Below, piece by piece: positions 28,579-37,542 of a stretch of 64,000 bases of DNA. The notes beneath the pieces were generated by a model that did not search any database, was not told the DNA's origin, and saw nothing but the letters and a program-made list of their open reading frames with translations. Within the stretch, counting starts at the first letter, position 1. Each line of letters opens with the position of its first letter. Position numbers and translations under genes: made by a program. This DNA is from Methylorubrum populi (GTDB lineage: Bacteria > Pseudomonadota > Alphaproteobacteria > Rhizobiales > Beijerinckiaceae), in contig NZ_AP014809.1 of the NCBI RefSeq assembly GCF_002355515.1, forward strand, positions 4,178,501 through 4,242,500, written 5' to 3'.

Positions 28579-28785
28579 GTGTCGGCTTCGGAACAATCAC
28601 TCGCCTCGGTGGCCAGGGACGGGCGCGAGGCCCGCTACCGGGGCGACCCGGCCAGCGCCAACCCGCACCCGGAGGGCTCCGAAGCGCATGCGGTCTGGCG
28701 ACGGGCCTGGGAGACCCCCGAGGGCGAGGGGGCGGAGCGAGAGTCGCCCGAGCGCCGGACATCCCAAACGCCCCTCTCATCCTGA
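28579..28785 (+). CDS. Small Rmf/CrpP-like protein
   Basis: From a GTG at 28579 with a strong ribosome site (GGGGAGG, 8 bp upstream) a 68-residue protein is encoded. Its core ARDGREARYRGDPASANPHP, continuing EGSEAHAVWRRAWE, fits the ribosome modulation factor/CrpP pattern (G-R-x-A-x-x-x-G-x-x-x-x-N-P-x-P...W-x-x-G/A-W). Rmf dimerises ribosomes during stationary phase in enterobacteria; for alphaproteobacterial members the role is not established. The open frame extends upstream to 28396, but that part is not protein-like. The gene lies between the divergent rne and the amidase gene. Confidence 0.6.
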   Translation: MSASEQSLASVARDGREARYRGDPASANPHPEGSEAHAVWRRAWETPEGEGAERESPERRTSQTPLSS

Positions 28786-28926
28786 GGGAAGGGCAGGAGC
28801 CCACAGCCACAGGTGGTGTCGCTCTTGCACAACAGCGTTCCCAGGATTGCGGCCGGCGGGGTGAGGAACGGTTAACCATCTCGGCCGTATCCCGTATCGG
28901 AGGCTCCCCGGAACCTTGGCCGACCG

Positions 28927-30237
28927 ATGCCGCACAGCACCCGCCTGCCCCGCACCGGACTTCTTCGCACCGTCGCCGCCCTCGCGCTCGCGGCCGGCAC
29001 GCTCCTGGCCGCCGGGCCCGTACCGGCTCAGGACGGCCCCGCCGGCCCGCAATTCGGCGGCGCGGCGGTGGCGATCGCCGCCGAGACCGCGACCCGGGAC
29101 GGCACCACGCGGCTGACTCTCACCCTGTCGAAGGCGATCGAGGCCCACGCCTTCGTGATGGAGCGGCCGGACCGGGCGGTGATCGACCTGCCCGAGGTCA
29201 ATTTCCAGCTCGATCAGGAGACGGGCAAGCTGAGCGGGCGCAAGCGGGACGGCGTCATCGCCTCGTTCCGCTACGGCCTGTTCGCCCCGGGCCGCTCGCG
29301 CATCGTCGTCGATCTCGCCGGGCCCGCCGTGGTCGAGGCCGTCGAGACGACGAGGACCCGCGAGGGCGCGGTGCTGGTCTCGATTCCCTTCCGCAAGGTC
29401 GACCGCGACACCTTCCGCAAGGCGGCGGTGGCGGGCGATCCGAGCCCGGCGGCCTCCGCCAAGGCCGCACCCGCCCGCGAGGCCGCCGACACCCGTCCGC
29501 TCATCGTCATCGATGCCGGCCACGGCGGCACCGATCCCGGCGCGATCGCCGCCACGGGGGTGTTCGAGAAGGACATCGTGTTCGGCTTCGCCCAGTCCTT
29601 CGCCGAGCGCCTGGAGCAGACCGGCCGCTACCGCCTCGTGATGACCCGCGACCGCGACGTGTTCGTGCCGCTGGGGGAGCGGGTGCGCATCGCCCGCGAG
29701 GCCAAGGCCGACCTGTTCGTCTCGATCCACGCCGATTCGATCTCGGCCGCTCCCCAGGTGAAGGGCGCCACGATCTATACCGGCTCGGAGAAGGCGACCG
29801 ACAGCGAATCGGCCCGGCTCGCCGAGCGCGAGAACCGGGCCGACGCCGCCGCCGGCACCGAATCCGGCGAGGGGCCGGCGGATGTCGCCGACATCCTCCA
29901 GGAACTGACGCTGCGCGAGACCCGCGGCTTCTCGGCGGGCTTCGCCGGCCGGCTGATGGGCCAGCTCTCGCCGGTGATGGAGATGAGCCCGAAGCCCCAC
30001 CGCGAGGCCGGCTTCAAGGTGCTGCGCTCCCCCGACGTGCCCTCGGTGCTGATCGAACTCGGCTACCTGTCGAGCAAGAGCGACCTGGAGAAGCTGCAAT
30101 CGGAGGAGTGGCGCGCCCGGGTGACGGGCTCGATGGCCAAGGCCGTGGACCTGTTCTTCTCCGGCCGGGCCACCCTTTCGCGGCCCGCGCCCGTCGCGCC
30201 GCGGCGCTCGGCGGCCATCGCCCCAGTTTCACCATAG
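28927..30237 (+). CDS. N-acetylmuramoyl-L-alanine amidase (AmiC type)
   Basis: This 436-residue periplasmic enzyme cleaves the bond between N-acetylmuramic acid and the stem peptide during cell separation. A signal peptide (to about residue 35, PVPAQ) is followed by an AMIN targeting domain (about 45-150) with VIDLPEVNFQLDQ. The Amidase_3 catalytic domain (about 190-415) has zinc ligands in VIDAGHGGTDPG, Glu in GVFEKDIVFG, His in FVSIHADSIS, and catalytic Glu in VLIELGYLSS. It is followed 142 bp later by PBP1A on the same strand; this amidase-PBP1A neighbourhood is typical of Rhizobiales. Confidence 0.93.
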   Translation: MPHSTRLPRTGLLRTVAALALAAGTLLAAGPVPAQDGPAGPQFGGAAVAIAAETATRDGTTRLTLTLSKAIEAHAFVMERPDRAVIDLPEVNFQLDQETGKLSGRKRDGVIASFRYGLFAPGRSRIVVDLAGPAVVEAVETTRTREGAVLVSIPFRKVDRDTFRKAAVAGDPSPAASAKAAPAREAADTRPLIVIDAGHGGTDPGAIAATGVFEKDIVFGFAQSFAERLEQTGRYRLVMTRDRDVFVPLGERVRIAREAKADLFVSIHADSISAAPQVKGATIYTGSEKATDSESARLAERENRADAAAGTESGEGPADVADILQELTLRETRGFSAGFAGRLMGQLSPVMEMSPKPHREAGFKVLRSPDVPSVLIELGYLSSKSDLEKLQSEEWRARVTGSMAKAVDLFFSGRATLSRPAPVAPRRSAAIAPVSP

Positions 30238-30379
30238 AGCCGGTGTCGATACGGGGCTCGACGAGAGCCCCCGTCCGCTTGCAAGAAGCGCGGCCGCGCG
30301 GGGCCTCACCAGAGCCCGCGGCAGGCCCTCGCGCTGAGCCTTTCGGCGCGCAGCGGACGAGCGACGGAACGGACCCCGG

Positions 30380-32797
30380 ATGCGTTTCATCCTGCGATTC
30401 TTCGCCTTCCTGTTCTCGGCCGGCGCCGTGGTGTTCTGCATCGCCGCGGCGGTGGGCGCGTTCTTCTACTGGAAGTACAGCCAGGACCTGCCGGACCACG
30501 CCGCCTTGGCCAATTACGAGCCGCCGGTGATGACCCGCGTCCACGCGGCCGACGGCTCGCTGCTCGCCGAGTACGCCCACGAGCGCCGCCTCTACCTGCC
30601 GATCCAGGCGATGCCGAAGGTCGTGGTCGCCGCCTTCCTCTCGGCGGAGGACAAGAACTTCTACAAGCACGGCGGCATCGATCCCGAGGGCATCGTCCGC
30701 GCGATCCTGACCAACGCGCAGTCGGGCAAGAAGCAGGGCGCCTCGACCATCACCCAGCAGGTGGCCAAGAACTTCCTGCTCTCGGCCGAGCAGACCTACG
30801 ACCGCAAGATCAAGGAAGCGCTGATCGCCCTGCGGATCGAATCGACCTACTCGAAGGACAAGATCCTCGAGCTCTATCTCAACGAGATCTTTCTCGGGAC
30901 GATCGTTCCGGGCCGCAACCTGCACGGCGTCGCCGCTGCGGCGCTGGATTACTTCGGCAAGTCCGTCCACGAGCTGACGATCAACGAGGCGGCCTATCTC
31001 GCCGCCCTGCCGAAGGGCCCGAACAACTACCATCCCTACCGGCGGACGCAGCAGGCGCTAGCGCGGCGCAACGAGATCATCGGCCTGATGGCCCAGAACG
31101 GCTACATCACCGCCGAGGAGGCCACCGAGGCCAAGAAGCAGCCGCTCGGCGTCAACCCGCGGGTCGCCTTCCCGAACGCGGCCAACGCCAACTACTTCAC
31201 CGAGGAGGTCCGCCGCGAGATCTCCGAGCGCTACGGCCAGTCCAAGCTCTACGAGGGCGGCCTGTCGGTGCGCGCCACCCTCGATCCGAAGATGCAGGCG
31301 CTGGCGCGCAAGGCGCTCATCGACGGCCTCGTGCGCTACGACCAGGCCCGCGGCTGGCGCGGCGCCGAGCACAAGGTCGACCTGACCGGCCGCGACTGGG
31401 GCCAGGCGGTGGCCGAGATGCCGGCGCTGGGCGACATCGCCCCCTGGCGGCTCGCCGTGGTCCTCAACACCAATGGCGGCGTGGCGCAGATCGGCCTCCA
31501 GCCCAAGCGCGAGGCCGGCGGCATCCTGTCGAAGGAGCGCGAGACCGGCGCGATCACCGCGGAAGGCGTGAAGTGGACCGGCCGCGCCGTCGCCACGGCG
31601 CTGAAGGCGGGCGACGTCGTCTATGTCGAGGCGATCGATTCCGGGAAGGGCACCTACCGCCTGCGGCAGAAGCCCGAGGTGTCGGGCGCCATCGTCGCGA
31701 TGGACCCCTACACGGGACGCGTTCACGCCATGGTCGGCGGCTTTTCTTACGAGGAATCCGAGTTCAACCGCGCGACGCAGGCGATGCGCCAGCCCGGCTC
31801 CTCGTTCAAGCCGATCGTCTACTCGGCGGCGCTCGACAACGGCTACACCCCCTCCTCGGTGGTGCTCGATTCGCCGATCACCATCGAGGCCGGCCCCGGC
31901 CAGGAGGCATGGTCGCCCTCGAACTACGACGGCAAGTCCGGCGGCCCCCACACGCTCCGCTACGGCATCGAGCACTCGAAGAACCTGATGACGGTGCGGC
32001 TCGCGAAAGACATCGGCATGCCGCTCATCGCCGAATATGCCCGCCGCTTCGGCGTCTACGACGACCTGCTCCCCGTCCTGCCGATGTCGCTGGGCGCCGG
32101 CGAGACCACGGTGATGCGCATGGTCACCGCCTACTCGATGCTGGCCAACGGGGGACGGCGCATCCGCCCGACGCTGATCGACCGCATCCAGGACCGCACC
32201 GGCGAGACGATCTACCGCCACGACAACCGCAAATGCGTCGGCTGCGACGCGGAGAAGTGGTCGGGCCAGGACGAGCCGAAGCTCGTGGACGAGTCCGAGC
32301 AGGTGCTCGACCCGCTCACCGCCTACCAGATGGTCTCGATCATGGAGGGCGTGGTTCAGCGCGGCACCGCGACCATCCTCAAGCAGATCGGCAAGCCGCT
32401 CGCCGGCAAGACCGGCACGACCAACGACGCCAAGGATGCGTGGTTCGTGGGCTTCTCCCCCGATCTCGCGGTCGGCGTCTATCTCGGCTTCGACAAGCCG
32501 CGCTCGCTGGGCGACCGCGCCACCGGCGGCGGGCTCGCCGCGCCCATCGCCCTCGACTTCCTCAAGGTCGCGCTCAAGGACAAGCCGCCGACGCCGTTCC
32601 GGGTGCCGCCGGGAATCAAGCTGATCCGCGTCAACGCCTCGTCGGGCACCCGCGCCGGCTCGGGCGAGGGCGGCGGCACGATCCTCGAGGCGTTCAAGCC
32701 CGGCACCGCCCCGCCGGACGCCTACGTCGCCCCGGCCGCCCCTGCCGCGGTACCGCCGGATGCCGGCGCCGCCGCCCAGGCCGGCGGGGTGTACTGA
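30380..32797 (+). CDS. mrcA: Penicillin-binding protein 1A (bifunctional)
   Basis: This 805-residue enzyme polymerises and crosslinks peptidoglycan. One N-terminal membrane anchor (about 7-32) is followed by a GT51 transglycosylase domain (about 60-240) with AEDKNFYKHGGID and GASTITQQVAKN. An OB-like linker comes next, then the transpeptidase domain. The active-site SxxK is in PGSSFKPIVYSAAL (near 473), SxN-like residues are in EHSKNLMTVRLA, and KTG is in GKTGTTNDAKDAWFVG (near 676). An insert with KCVGCDA is present before the KTG box. The Pro/Ala-rich C-terminus is probably disordered. The transcript ends at the strong terminator just downstream. Confidence 0.95.
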   Translation: MRFILRFFAFLFSAGAVVFCIAAAVGAFFYWKYSQDLPDHAALANYEPPVMTRVHAADGSLLAEYAHERRLYLPIQAMPKVVVAAFLSAEDKNFYKHGGIDPEGIVRAILTNAQSGKKQGASTITQQVAKNFLLSAEQTYDRKIKEALIALRIESTYSKDKILELYLNEIFLGTIVPGRNLHGVAAAALDYFGKSVHELTINEAAYLAALPKGPNNYHPYRRTQQALARRNEIIGLMAQNGYITAEEATEAKKQPLGVNPRVAFPNAANANYFTEEVRREISERYGQSKLYEGGLSVRATLDPKMQALARKALIDGLVRYDQARGWRGAEHKVDLTGRDWGQAVAEMPALGDIAPWRLAVVLNTNGGVAQIGLQPKREAGGILSKERETGAITAEGVKWTGRAVATALKAGDVVYVEAIDSGKGTYRLRQKPEVSGAIVAMDPYTGRVHAMVGGFSYEESEFNRATQAMRQPGSSFKPIVYSAALDNGYTPSSVVLDSPITIEAGPGQEAWSPSNYDGKSGGPHTLRYGIEHSKNLMTVRLAKDIGMPLIAEYARRFGVYDDLLPVLPMSLGAGETTVMRMVTAYSMLANGGRRIRPTLIDRIQDRTGETIYRHDNRKCVGCDAEKWSGQDEPKLVDESEQVLDPLTAYQMVSIMEGVVQRGTATILKQIGKPLAGKTGTTNDAKDAWFVGFSPDLAVGVYLGFDKPRSLGDRATGGGLAAPIALDFLKVALKDKPPTPFRVPPGIKLIRVNASSGTRAGSGEGGGTILEAFKPGTAPPDAYVAPAAPAAVPPDAGAAAQAGGVY

Positions 32798-32821
32798 AGA
32801 CAATCCCGTCCGCATCGATCC

Positions 32822-32850
32822 AGAGCCGCCCCCGCCGGGGCGGCTCTTTT
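32822..32850 (+). terminator. Rho-independent terminator after PBP1A
   Basis: AGAGCCGCCCC (32822-32832) pairs perfectly with GGGGCGGCTCT (32837-32847) around a CGCC loop, followed by TTTT and CG. It lies 25 bp after the PBP1A stop. Confidence 0.92.
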
Positions 32851-33082
32851 CGTTTCGGCCTGCCCAAGAGCGGATCGTATTCAACGAAAACGATCTTCGC
32901 CCCAGCTCCGCACGGCGCAGAAAGGGCTTTCGCGATTTGCTGAAAAAAAGGCCCGATCATTCCTTTGACGGAAGGTTTTTCCGCGGCGATGATCTGAAGC
33001 AACGAAATGATGAAGCCATAAAGACTTCGATCAACTCGAATTGTTCCAGATCACTTCTCAAGAAGACGAGCGACGCGCCGCC

Positions 33083-34195
33083 ATGACCGTCCGGACAGAT
33101 CCTTCCTCGCCCGAGCCGATCCGCTTCGCCTATTGGGTGCCCAACGTCTCGGGCGGCCTCGTCATCAGCAAGATCGAGCAGCGCACGAGCTGGGACATCG
33201 ACTACAATCGGAAACTGGCGCAGATCGCGGAAGCTTCGGGCTTCGACTACGCCCTGACGCAGATCCGCTTCACCGCCGGCTACGGCGCCGAGTACCAGCA
33301 CGAATCCGTCGCCTTCAGCCACGCCCTGGCGGCGGCGACCACGCGGCTCACCGTGATCGCCGCGATCCTGCCCGGCCCCTGGAACCCGACACTGGCGGCC
33401 AAGCAGATCGCCACGATCAGCCAACTCACGGAAGGGCGCATCGCGGTCAACATCGTCTCGGGCTGGTTTTCCGGCGAGTTCCGGGCGATCGGCGAGCCCT
33501 GGCTCGACCACGACGAGCGCTACCGCCGCTCGGAGGAGTTCATCCGCTCGCTTCGCGGGATCTGGACCCAGGACAACTTCACCTTCCGCGGCGATTTCTA
33601 CCGCTACAGCGACTACACCCTGAAGCCAAAGCCGGCCGCGCGCCTGCCCGAGATCTTTCAGGGCGGCTCCTCGCGGGCGGCCCGCGACATGGCCGCCCGC
33701 GTCTCCGACTGGTACTTCACCAACGGCAACACGCCCGACGGCGTGCGGGCGCAGGTCGAGGACATCCGCGCCAAGGCGGCCGCGAACGGCCATGCGGTGA
33801 AGGTCGGCGTCAACGCCTTCGTGATCGCCCGCGACACGGAGGAGGAGGCCCGTGCGGTGCTTCAGGAGATCATCGCCAAGGCCGACCCGGAGGCGGTGCG
33901 CGCCTTCGGCCACGAGGTGAAGAATGCCGGCGCCGCCTCGCCCGAGGGCGAGGGCAACTGGGCGAAATCGAGCTTCAACGACCTCGTCCAGTACAACGAC
34001 GGCTTCAAGACCAACCTGATCGGCACCCCCGACCAGATCGCCGAGCGCATCCTCGCGCTCAAGGATGCCGGCGCCGACCTCGCGCTCCTCGCCTTCCTGC
34101 ATTTCCAGGAGGAGGTTCAGTATTTCGGCGAGCAGGTGATCCCGCGGGTGCGCGCGCTGGAGGCCGCCCGCGAGCGCCGGGCCGAAGCGGCCTGA
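33083..34195 (+). CDS. sfnG: Dimethylsulfone monooxygenase SfnG
   Basis: This 370-residue luciferase-like (F420/FMN-type TIM barrel) monooxygenase uses FMNH2 to oxidise dimethyl sulfone to methanesulfinate, a sulfur-scavenging step. The N-terminus RFAYWVPNVSGGLVISKIEQ and the block RTSWDIDYNRKLAQIAE are characteristic of SfnG, as is VSGWFSGEFRAIGEPWLDHD. The start at 33083 (MTVRTDPSSP) is taken over the ATG at 33041, whose 14 extra residues are unlike the family. It is followed 76 bp later by sfnB. The reduced-flavin supplying reductase is not seen nearby. Confidence 0.92.
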   Translation: MTVRTDPSSPEPIRFAYWVPNVSGGLVISKIEQRTSWDIDYNRKLAQIAEASGFDYALTQIRFTAGYGAEYQHESVAFSHALAAATTRLTVIAAILPGPWNPTLAAKQIATISQLTEGRIAVNIVSGWFSGEFRAIGEPWLDHDERYRRSEEFIRSLRGIWTQDNFTFRGDFYRYSDYTLKPKPAARLPEIFQGGSSRAARDMAARVSDWYFTNGNTPDGVRAQVEDIRAKAAANGHAVKVGVNAFVIARDTEEEARAVLQEIIAKADPEAVRAFGHEVKNAGAASPEGEGNWAKSSFNDLVQYNDGFKTNLIGTPDQIAERILALKDAGADLALLAFLHFQEEVQYFGEQVIPRVRALEAARERRAEAA

Positions 34196-34271
34196 GCCAC
34201 GCCCATTGGCCGTACATCCCTCTCCCCGCGCGCGGGGAGAGGCAAACCCGTCCCTCCTTCGGAGATCGCCC

Positions 34272-35531
34272 ATGACCATCGCCGTCAGCCCCACCACGGC
34301 CGAGGCCGGCAGCCGGCCGCAGGGTGTGCTGGGCCCCGCCCGCCCGGCGACGCCGGCCCACATCATCCGCGACGACGCCGAGGCGATCCGCATCGCCCAC
34401 GAACTGGCAACGGAATTCCGCGAGGGCGCGTCCGAGCGCGACCGCACCAACGCGCGGCCGCTGGCCGAACTCGACGCCTTCTCGCAGAGCGGCCTGTGGT
34501 CGATCAACGTACCCAAGGCCTTCGGTGGGCCGGAGGTCTCCTACAGGACACTGGCGCAGGTGATCGCGATCATCGCCGCCGCCGACCCGTCGATCGCGCA
34601 GATCGCCCAGAACCATCTCGGCATCGTCGCGGCGATCCGCACCGTCTCCGACCCGGAGCAGCAGGCCCTTCTGTTCGCCGAGGTCCTGAAGGGCACCCGT
34701 TTCGGCAACGCGTTTTCCGAGCGCGGCACCCGGCGCGCCGCCGAGTTCGAGACCCGCTTCACCGACCACGGCGACCACGTCATCGTGCGGGGGCAAAAGT
34801 TCTATTCCTCGGGGGCGCTCCTCGCCCATCTCGTGCCGATTGTCGCCCTCGATGGAGAGGGCCGCGCCTGGTACGCCATCGCCGAGCGCGATGCGCCGGG
34901 GCTGACGGTGATCGACGACTGGTCGGCCTTCGGCCAGCGGGGCACCGCGAGCGGCACCGTGGTCATCGAGGACGTGCGGGTGGAAAAAAGCCACCTCGTG
35001 CCGGGCTACCGCGCCTACGAGGCGCCGCGGGCGGACGGGGCGATCTTCCAGATCATCCAGGCGGCGGTCGATGCCGGGATCGGCCGCGAGGCGCTCGACG
35101 ACACGATCGCCTTCGTGCGCGAGAAGGCGCGCCCCTGGATCGACAGCGGGCAGGAGCGGGCTTCCGACGATCCCCACACCATCCGCGCCATCGGCGACCT
35201 GACCATCCGCCAGCACGCGGCGAAAGCCCTGCTCGACCGGGCGGGGCTCGCCATCGATGCGGCGGTGGCGAACCCGACGCCGGAGAGCGTGGCCGCGGCC
35301 CAGATCGCCACCGCCGAGGCCAAGGTGCTCACCACCGAAGTGGCCCTCGCCGCATCAAACACCCTGTTCGAACTCTCGGGCACCCGCTCGACGCTCGCCG
35401 AGCACAATCTCGACCGCCACTGGCGCAACGCCCGCACCCACACGCTTCACGATCCCGTGCGCTGGAAATACGCGATCGTCGGCAACCACGCCCTCAACGG
35501 GGTGAACCCGCCGCTTCACGCCTGGAGCTGA
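34272..35531 (+). CDS. sfnB: SfnB-family sulfur acquisition oxidoreductase (acyl-CoA dehydrogenase fold)
   Basis: This 419-residue flavoprotein has the acyl-CoA dehydrogenase/DszC-like fold. The N-terminal helical domain contains AHIIRDDAEAIRIAHELATEF. A middle β-domain has QNHLGIVAAIRTVSDPEQQ and ERGTRRAAEFETRFT, and the C-terminal helical domain ends in WRNARTHTLHDPVRWKYAI. SfnB proteins sit with SfnG in sulfone-utilisation clusters and may act on organosulfur intermediates; the reaction is not firmly established. GGAG lies 8 bp before the ATG at 34272. The position directly after sfnG supports the call. Confidence 0.88.
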   Translation: MTIAVSPTTAEAGSRPQGVLGPARPATPAHIIRDDAEAIRIAHELATEFREGASERDRTNARPLAELDAFSQSGLWSINVPKAFGGPEVSYRTLAQVIAIIAAADPSIAQIAQNHLGIVAAIRTVSDPEQQALLFAEVLKGTRFGNAFSERGTRRAAEFETRFTDHGDHVIVRGQKFYSSGALLAHLVPIVALDGEGRAWYAIAERDAPGLTVIDDWSAFGQRGTASGTVVIEDVRVEKSHLVPGYRAYEAPRADGAIFQIIQAAVDAGIGREALDDTIAFVREKARPWIDSGQERASDDPHTIRAIGDLTIRQHAAKALLDRAGLAIDAAVANPTPESVAAAQIATAEAKVLTTEVALAASNTLFELSGTRSTLAEHNLDRHWRNARTHTLHDPVRWKYAIVGNHALNGVNPPLHAWS

Positions 35532-35628
35532 GACCGCTCCGGGACGACCGGAGGCCACCTGCGCCATAGGGGCGCGGCGCCCGCTCGGATCAACCTGAGC
35601 GCCCGTCGCGTTCCGCCTGTCAGTTTTC

Positions 35629-35818
35629 GATCGAGGCTGTGTGAAAACGAAGACACGCTGCGAGACCGTAGAACAATCTTCTGCTTGACGAGGAGTCCAA
35701 CTCGCAAGGCAGTCATGCTGATGGCGGCAATGCGTCCTTTTCGACGCTTCACACAGCGCCTTGGGGAATAACCTTCTGCCGCAACCGATACCTCTCACGT
35801 TTTCACACGGCCTCGATC
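35629..35818. repeat. 190-bp element with 21-bp terminal inverted repeats (MITE-like)
   Basis: The left end at 35629-35649 begins GATCGAGGCTGTGTGAAAAC and is matched in inverted orientation, with one mismatch in 21, by 35798-35818 (ending ACACGGCCTCGATC). A third, shorter copy of the same half (CTTCACACAGC) lies inside, at about 35747-35757. The interior has no credible ORF. The GGCTGTGTGAAAACG-type end resembles ends of some IS elements, so this could be an internally deleted IS or MITE. It ends 59 bp before the paoA start and may affect its transcription. Confidence 0.65.
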
Positions 35819-35877
35819 CATTCCGGACTGGCCGCGCCCTGCCGCGGCCGGTCCGGAAGCGCGGGACGGCAGGCTTC

Positions 35878-36528
35878 ATGACGGACCATTCGACGAGAGA
35901 CCGGCGCTTCGACCCGACGCGCCGCACGGTGATGGGGACCTGCGCCGCCCTGGCGACGCTGAGCGGGACGCTGCGCGGCCGAGCGCAGGCCGCCCCGGCG
36001 GCCGGCGATCCCCAGCCGCAGACCATGCCGGTCTCGCTGACCATCAACGGGCAGCGGCACGACCTCACCCTCGACACCCGCACGACGCTGCTCGATGCGC
36101 TCCGCGAGCATCTCGACCTCACCGGCTCGAAGAAGGGCTGCGACCACGGCCAGTGCGGCGCCTGCACGGTTCTGGTGAACGGGCGGCGGATCAATTCATG
36201 CCTGACCCTGGCCGCGATGCACGAGGGGGACGACGTCACCACCATCGAGGGGCTGGCGAAGGGCGAGGAGCTGCACCCGCTCCAGGCCGCCTTCCTGCAC
36301 CATGATGGCTACCAGTGCGGCTACTGCACGCCGGGCCAGATCTGCTCCGCCGCCGGCATGTTCTCGGAGATCGAGGCCGGCTGGCCGAGCCACGTCACCG
36401 ACGACCTCACGCAGAAGGCCTCGCTCAGCGACGAGGAAATCCGCGAGCGGATGAGCGGCAACATCTGCCGCTGCTCGGCCTATCCCAACATCGTCGCGGC
36501 GATCCGCGACGCCAGCACCAAGCTCTGA
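35878..36528 (+). CDS. paoA: Aldehyde oxidoreductase [2Fe-2S] subunit, Tat-exported (PaoA type)
   Basis: This 216-residue protein is the small subunit of a periplasmic molybdenum aldehyde oxidoreductase. The N-terminal region has a twin-arginine signal ([17 protein letters not shown]). A plant-type [2Fe-2S] domain follows ([15 protein letters not shown] near 88, C at INSCLTLA). The second helical [2Fe-2S] domain has [13 protein letters not shown] and [11 protein letters not shown]. The start at 35878 gives a proper Tat signal. It is followed after 13 bp by the FAD subunit and then the Mo subunit, the paoABC order. The signal on this subunit probably carries the folded complex across the membrane. 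Confidence 0.9.
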   Translation: MTDHSTRDRRFDPTRRTVMGTCAALATLSGTLRGRAQAAPAAGDPQPQTMPVSLTINGQRHDLTLDTRTTLLDALREHLDLTGSKKGCDHGQCGACTVLVNGRRINSCLTLAAMHEGDDVTTIEGLAKGEELHPLQAAFLHHDGYQCGYCTPGQICSAAGMFSEIEAGWPSHVTDDLTQKASLSDEEIRERMSGNICRCSAYPNIVAAIRDASTKL

Positions 36529-36541
36529 GGAGGCGGACCCC

Positions 36542-37516
36542 ATGAAGGCTTTCGCCTACGAGCGCCCCGCCACGGTCCAGGACGCGGCGCGGCTTGCCGC
36601 CGAGCGGCCCGACGCCCGCTTCATCGCCGGCGGCACCAACCTCCTCGACCTGATGAAGCTCCAGATCGAGACGCCCGCGACCCTGATCGACGTCAACCGC
36701 CTGCCGCTCGCCGAAGTGACCGACACGGAGGAGGGCGGCCTGCGCATCGGCGCGCTGGTGCGCAATTCCGACCTCGCCGCGCATCCGCGGGTGCGGAAGG
36801 ACTACGCGGTGCTGGGCAAAGCCCTGCTCGCGGGCGCCTCGGGCCAGCTGCGCAACAAGGCGACGACCGCCGGCAACCTGCTGCAGCGGACCCGCTGCTA
36901 CTACTTCTACGACACGACCAAACCCTGCAACAAGCGCGAGCCGGGCTCGGGCTGCTCGGCCATCGGCGGGTTCAACCGGATCATGGCGGTGCTGGGGGCG
37001 AGCGAGTCCTGCATCGCCACCAACCCCTCCGACATGAACGTCGCCATGCGCGTCCTCGACGCGACGGTGGAGACGGTGGACCCGCAGGGCGCGAAGCGCA
37101 GCATCCCCATCGCCGAGTTCCACCGCCTGCCCGGCGACACGCCGCAGATCGAGACCAACCTGAAGTCCGGCGAACTCATCACCGCCGTGACGCTGCCCAA
37201 ACCCGTCGAGGGCGTGCATCTCTACCGCAAGGTCCGCGACCGGGCCTCTTACGCCTTCGCCACGGTGTCGGTGGCCGCCATCATCGCCAAGGGCGAGGGC
37301 GACAAGCCGCGACTGGCCAAGCTCGCCTTCGGCGGCCTCGCCCACAAGCCCTGGCGGGTCGAGGCGGCGGAGGCCGCGCTGGTCGAGACCCGCTCGGCGG
37401 ACGCCGCTTCCGAGCGGGTGCTGGAAGGCGCCCGCGGCCAGGGCTCCAACGACTTCAAGATCCCGCTCACCCGCCGGACGCTGCGCGCCACCGTCGCGGA
37501 AGCTCTTCGCGCCTGA
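36542..37516 (+). CDS. paoB: Aldehyde oxidoreductase FAD subunit (PaoB type)
   Basis: This 324-residue subunit belongs to the CO dehydrogenase/xanthine oxidase FAD-binding family. The FAD-binding loop [15 protein letters not shown] is near residue 22, and [18 protein letters not shown] lies near 100. The Cys-rich insert [20 protein letters not shown] continues GCSA and matches the additional [4Fe-4S] site known in PaoB-type subunits. There is no signal peptide, so it is presumably exported with PaoA. It transfers electrons from the iron-sulfur centres to the acceptor. Confidence 0.9.
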   Translation: MKAFAYERPATVQDAARLAAERPDARFIAGGTNLLDLMKLQIETPATLIDVNRLPLAEVTDTEEGGLRIGALVRNSDLAAHPRVRKDYAVLGKALLAGASGQLRNKATTAGNLLQRTRCYYFYDTTKPCNKREPGSGCSAIGGFNRIMAVLGASESCIATNPSDMNVAMRVLDATVETVDPQGAKRSIPIAEFHRLPGDTPQIETNLKSGELITAVTLPKPVEGVHLYRKVRDRASYAFATVSVAAIIAKGEGDKPRLAKLAFGGLAHKPWRVEAAEAALVETRSADAASERVLEGARGQGSNDFKIPLTRRTLRATVAEALRA

Positions 37517-37542
37517 CCCTTTCGAGCCTGAGGAATTCCGCC

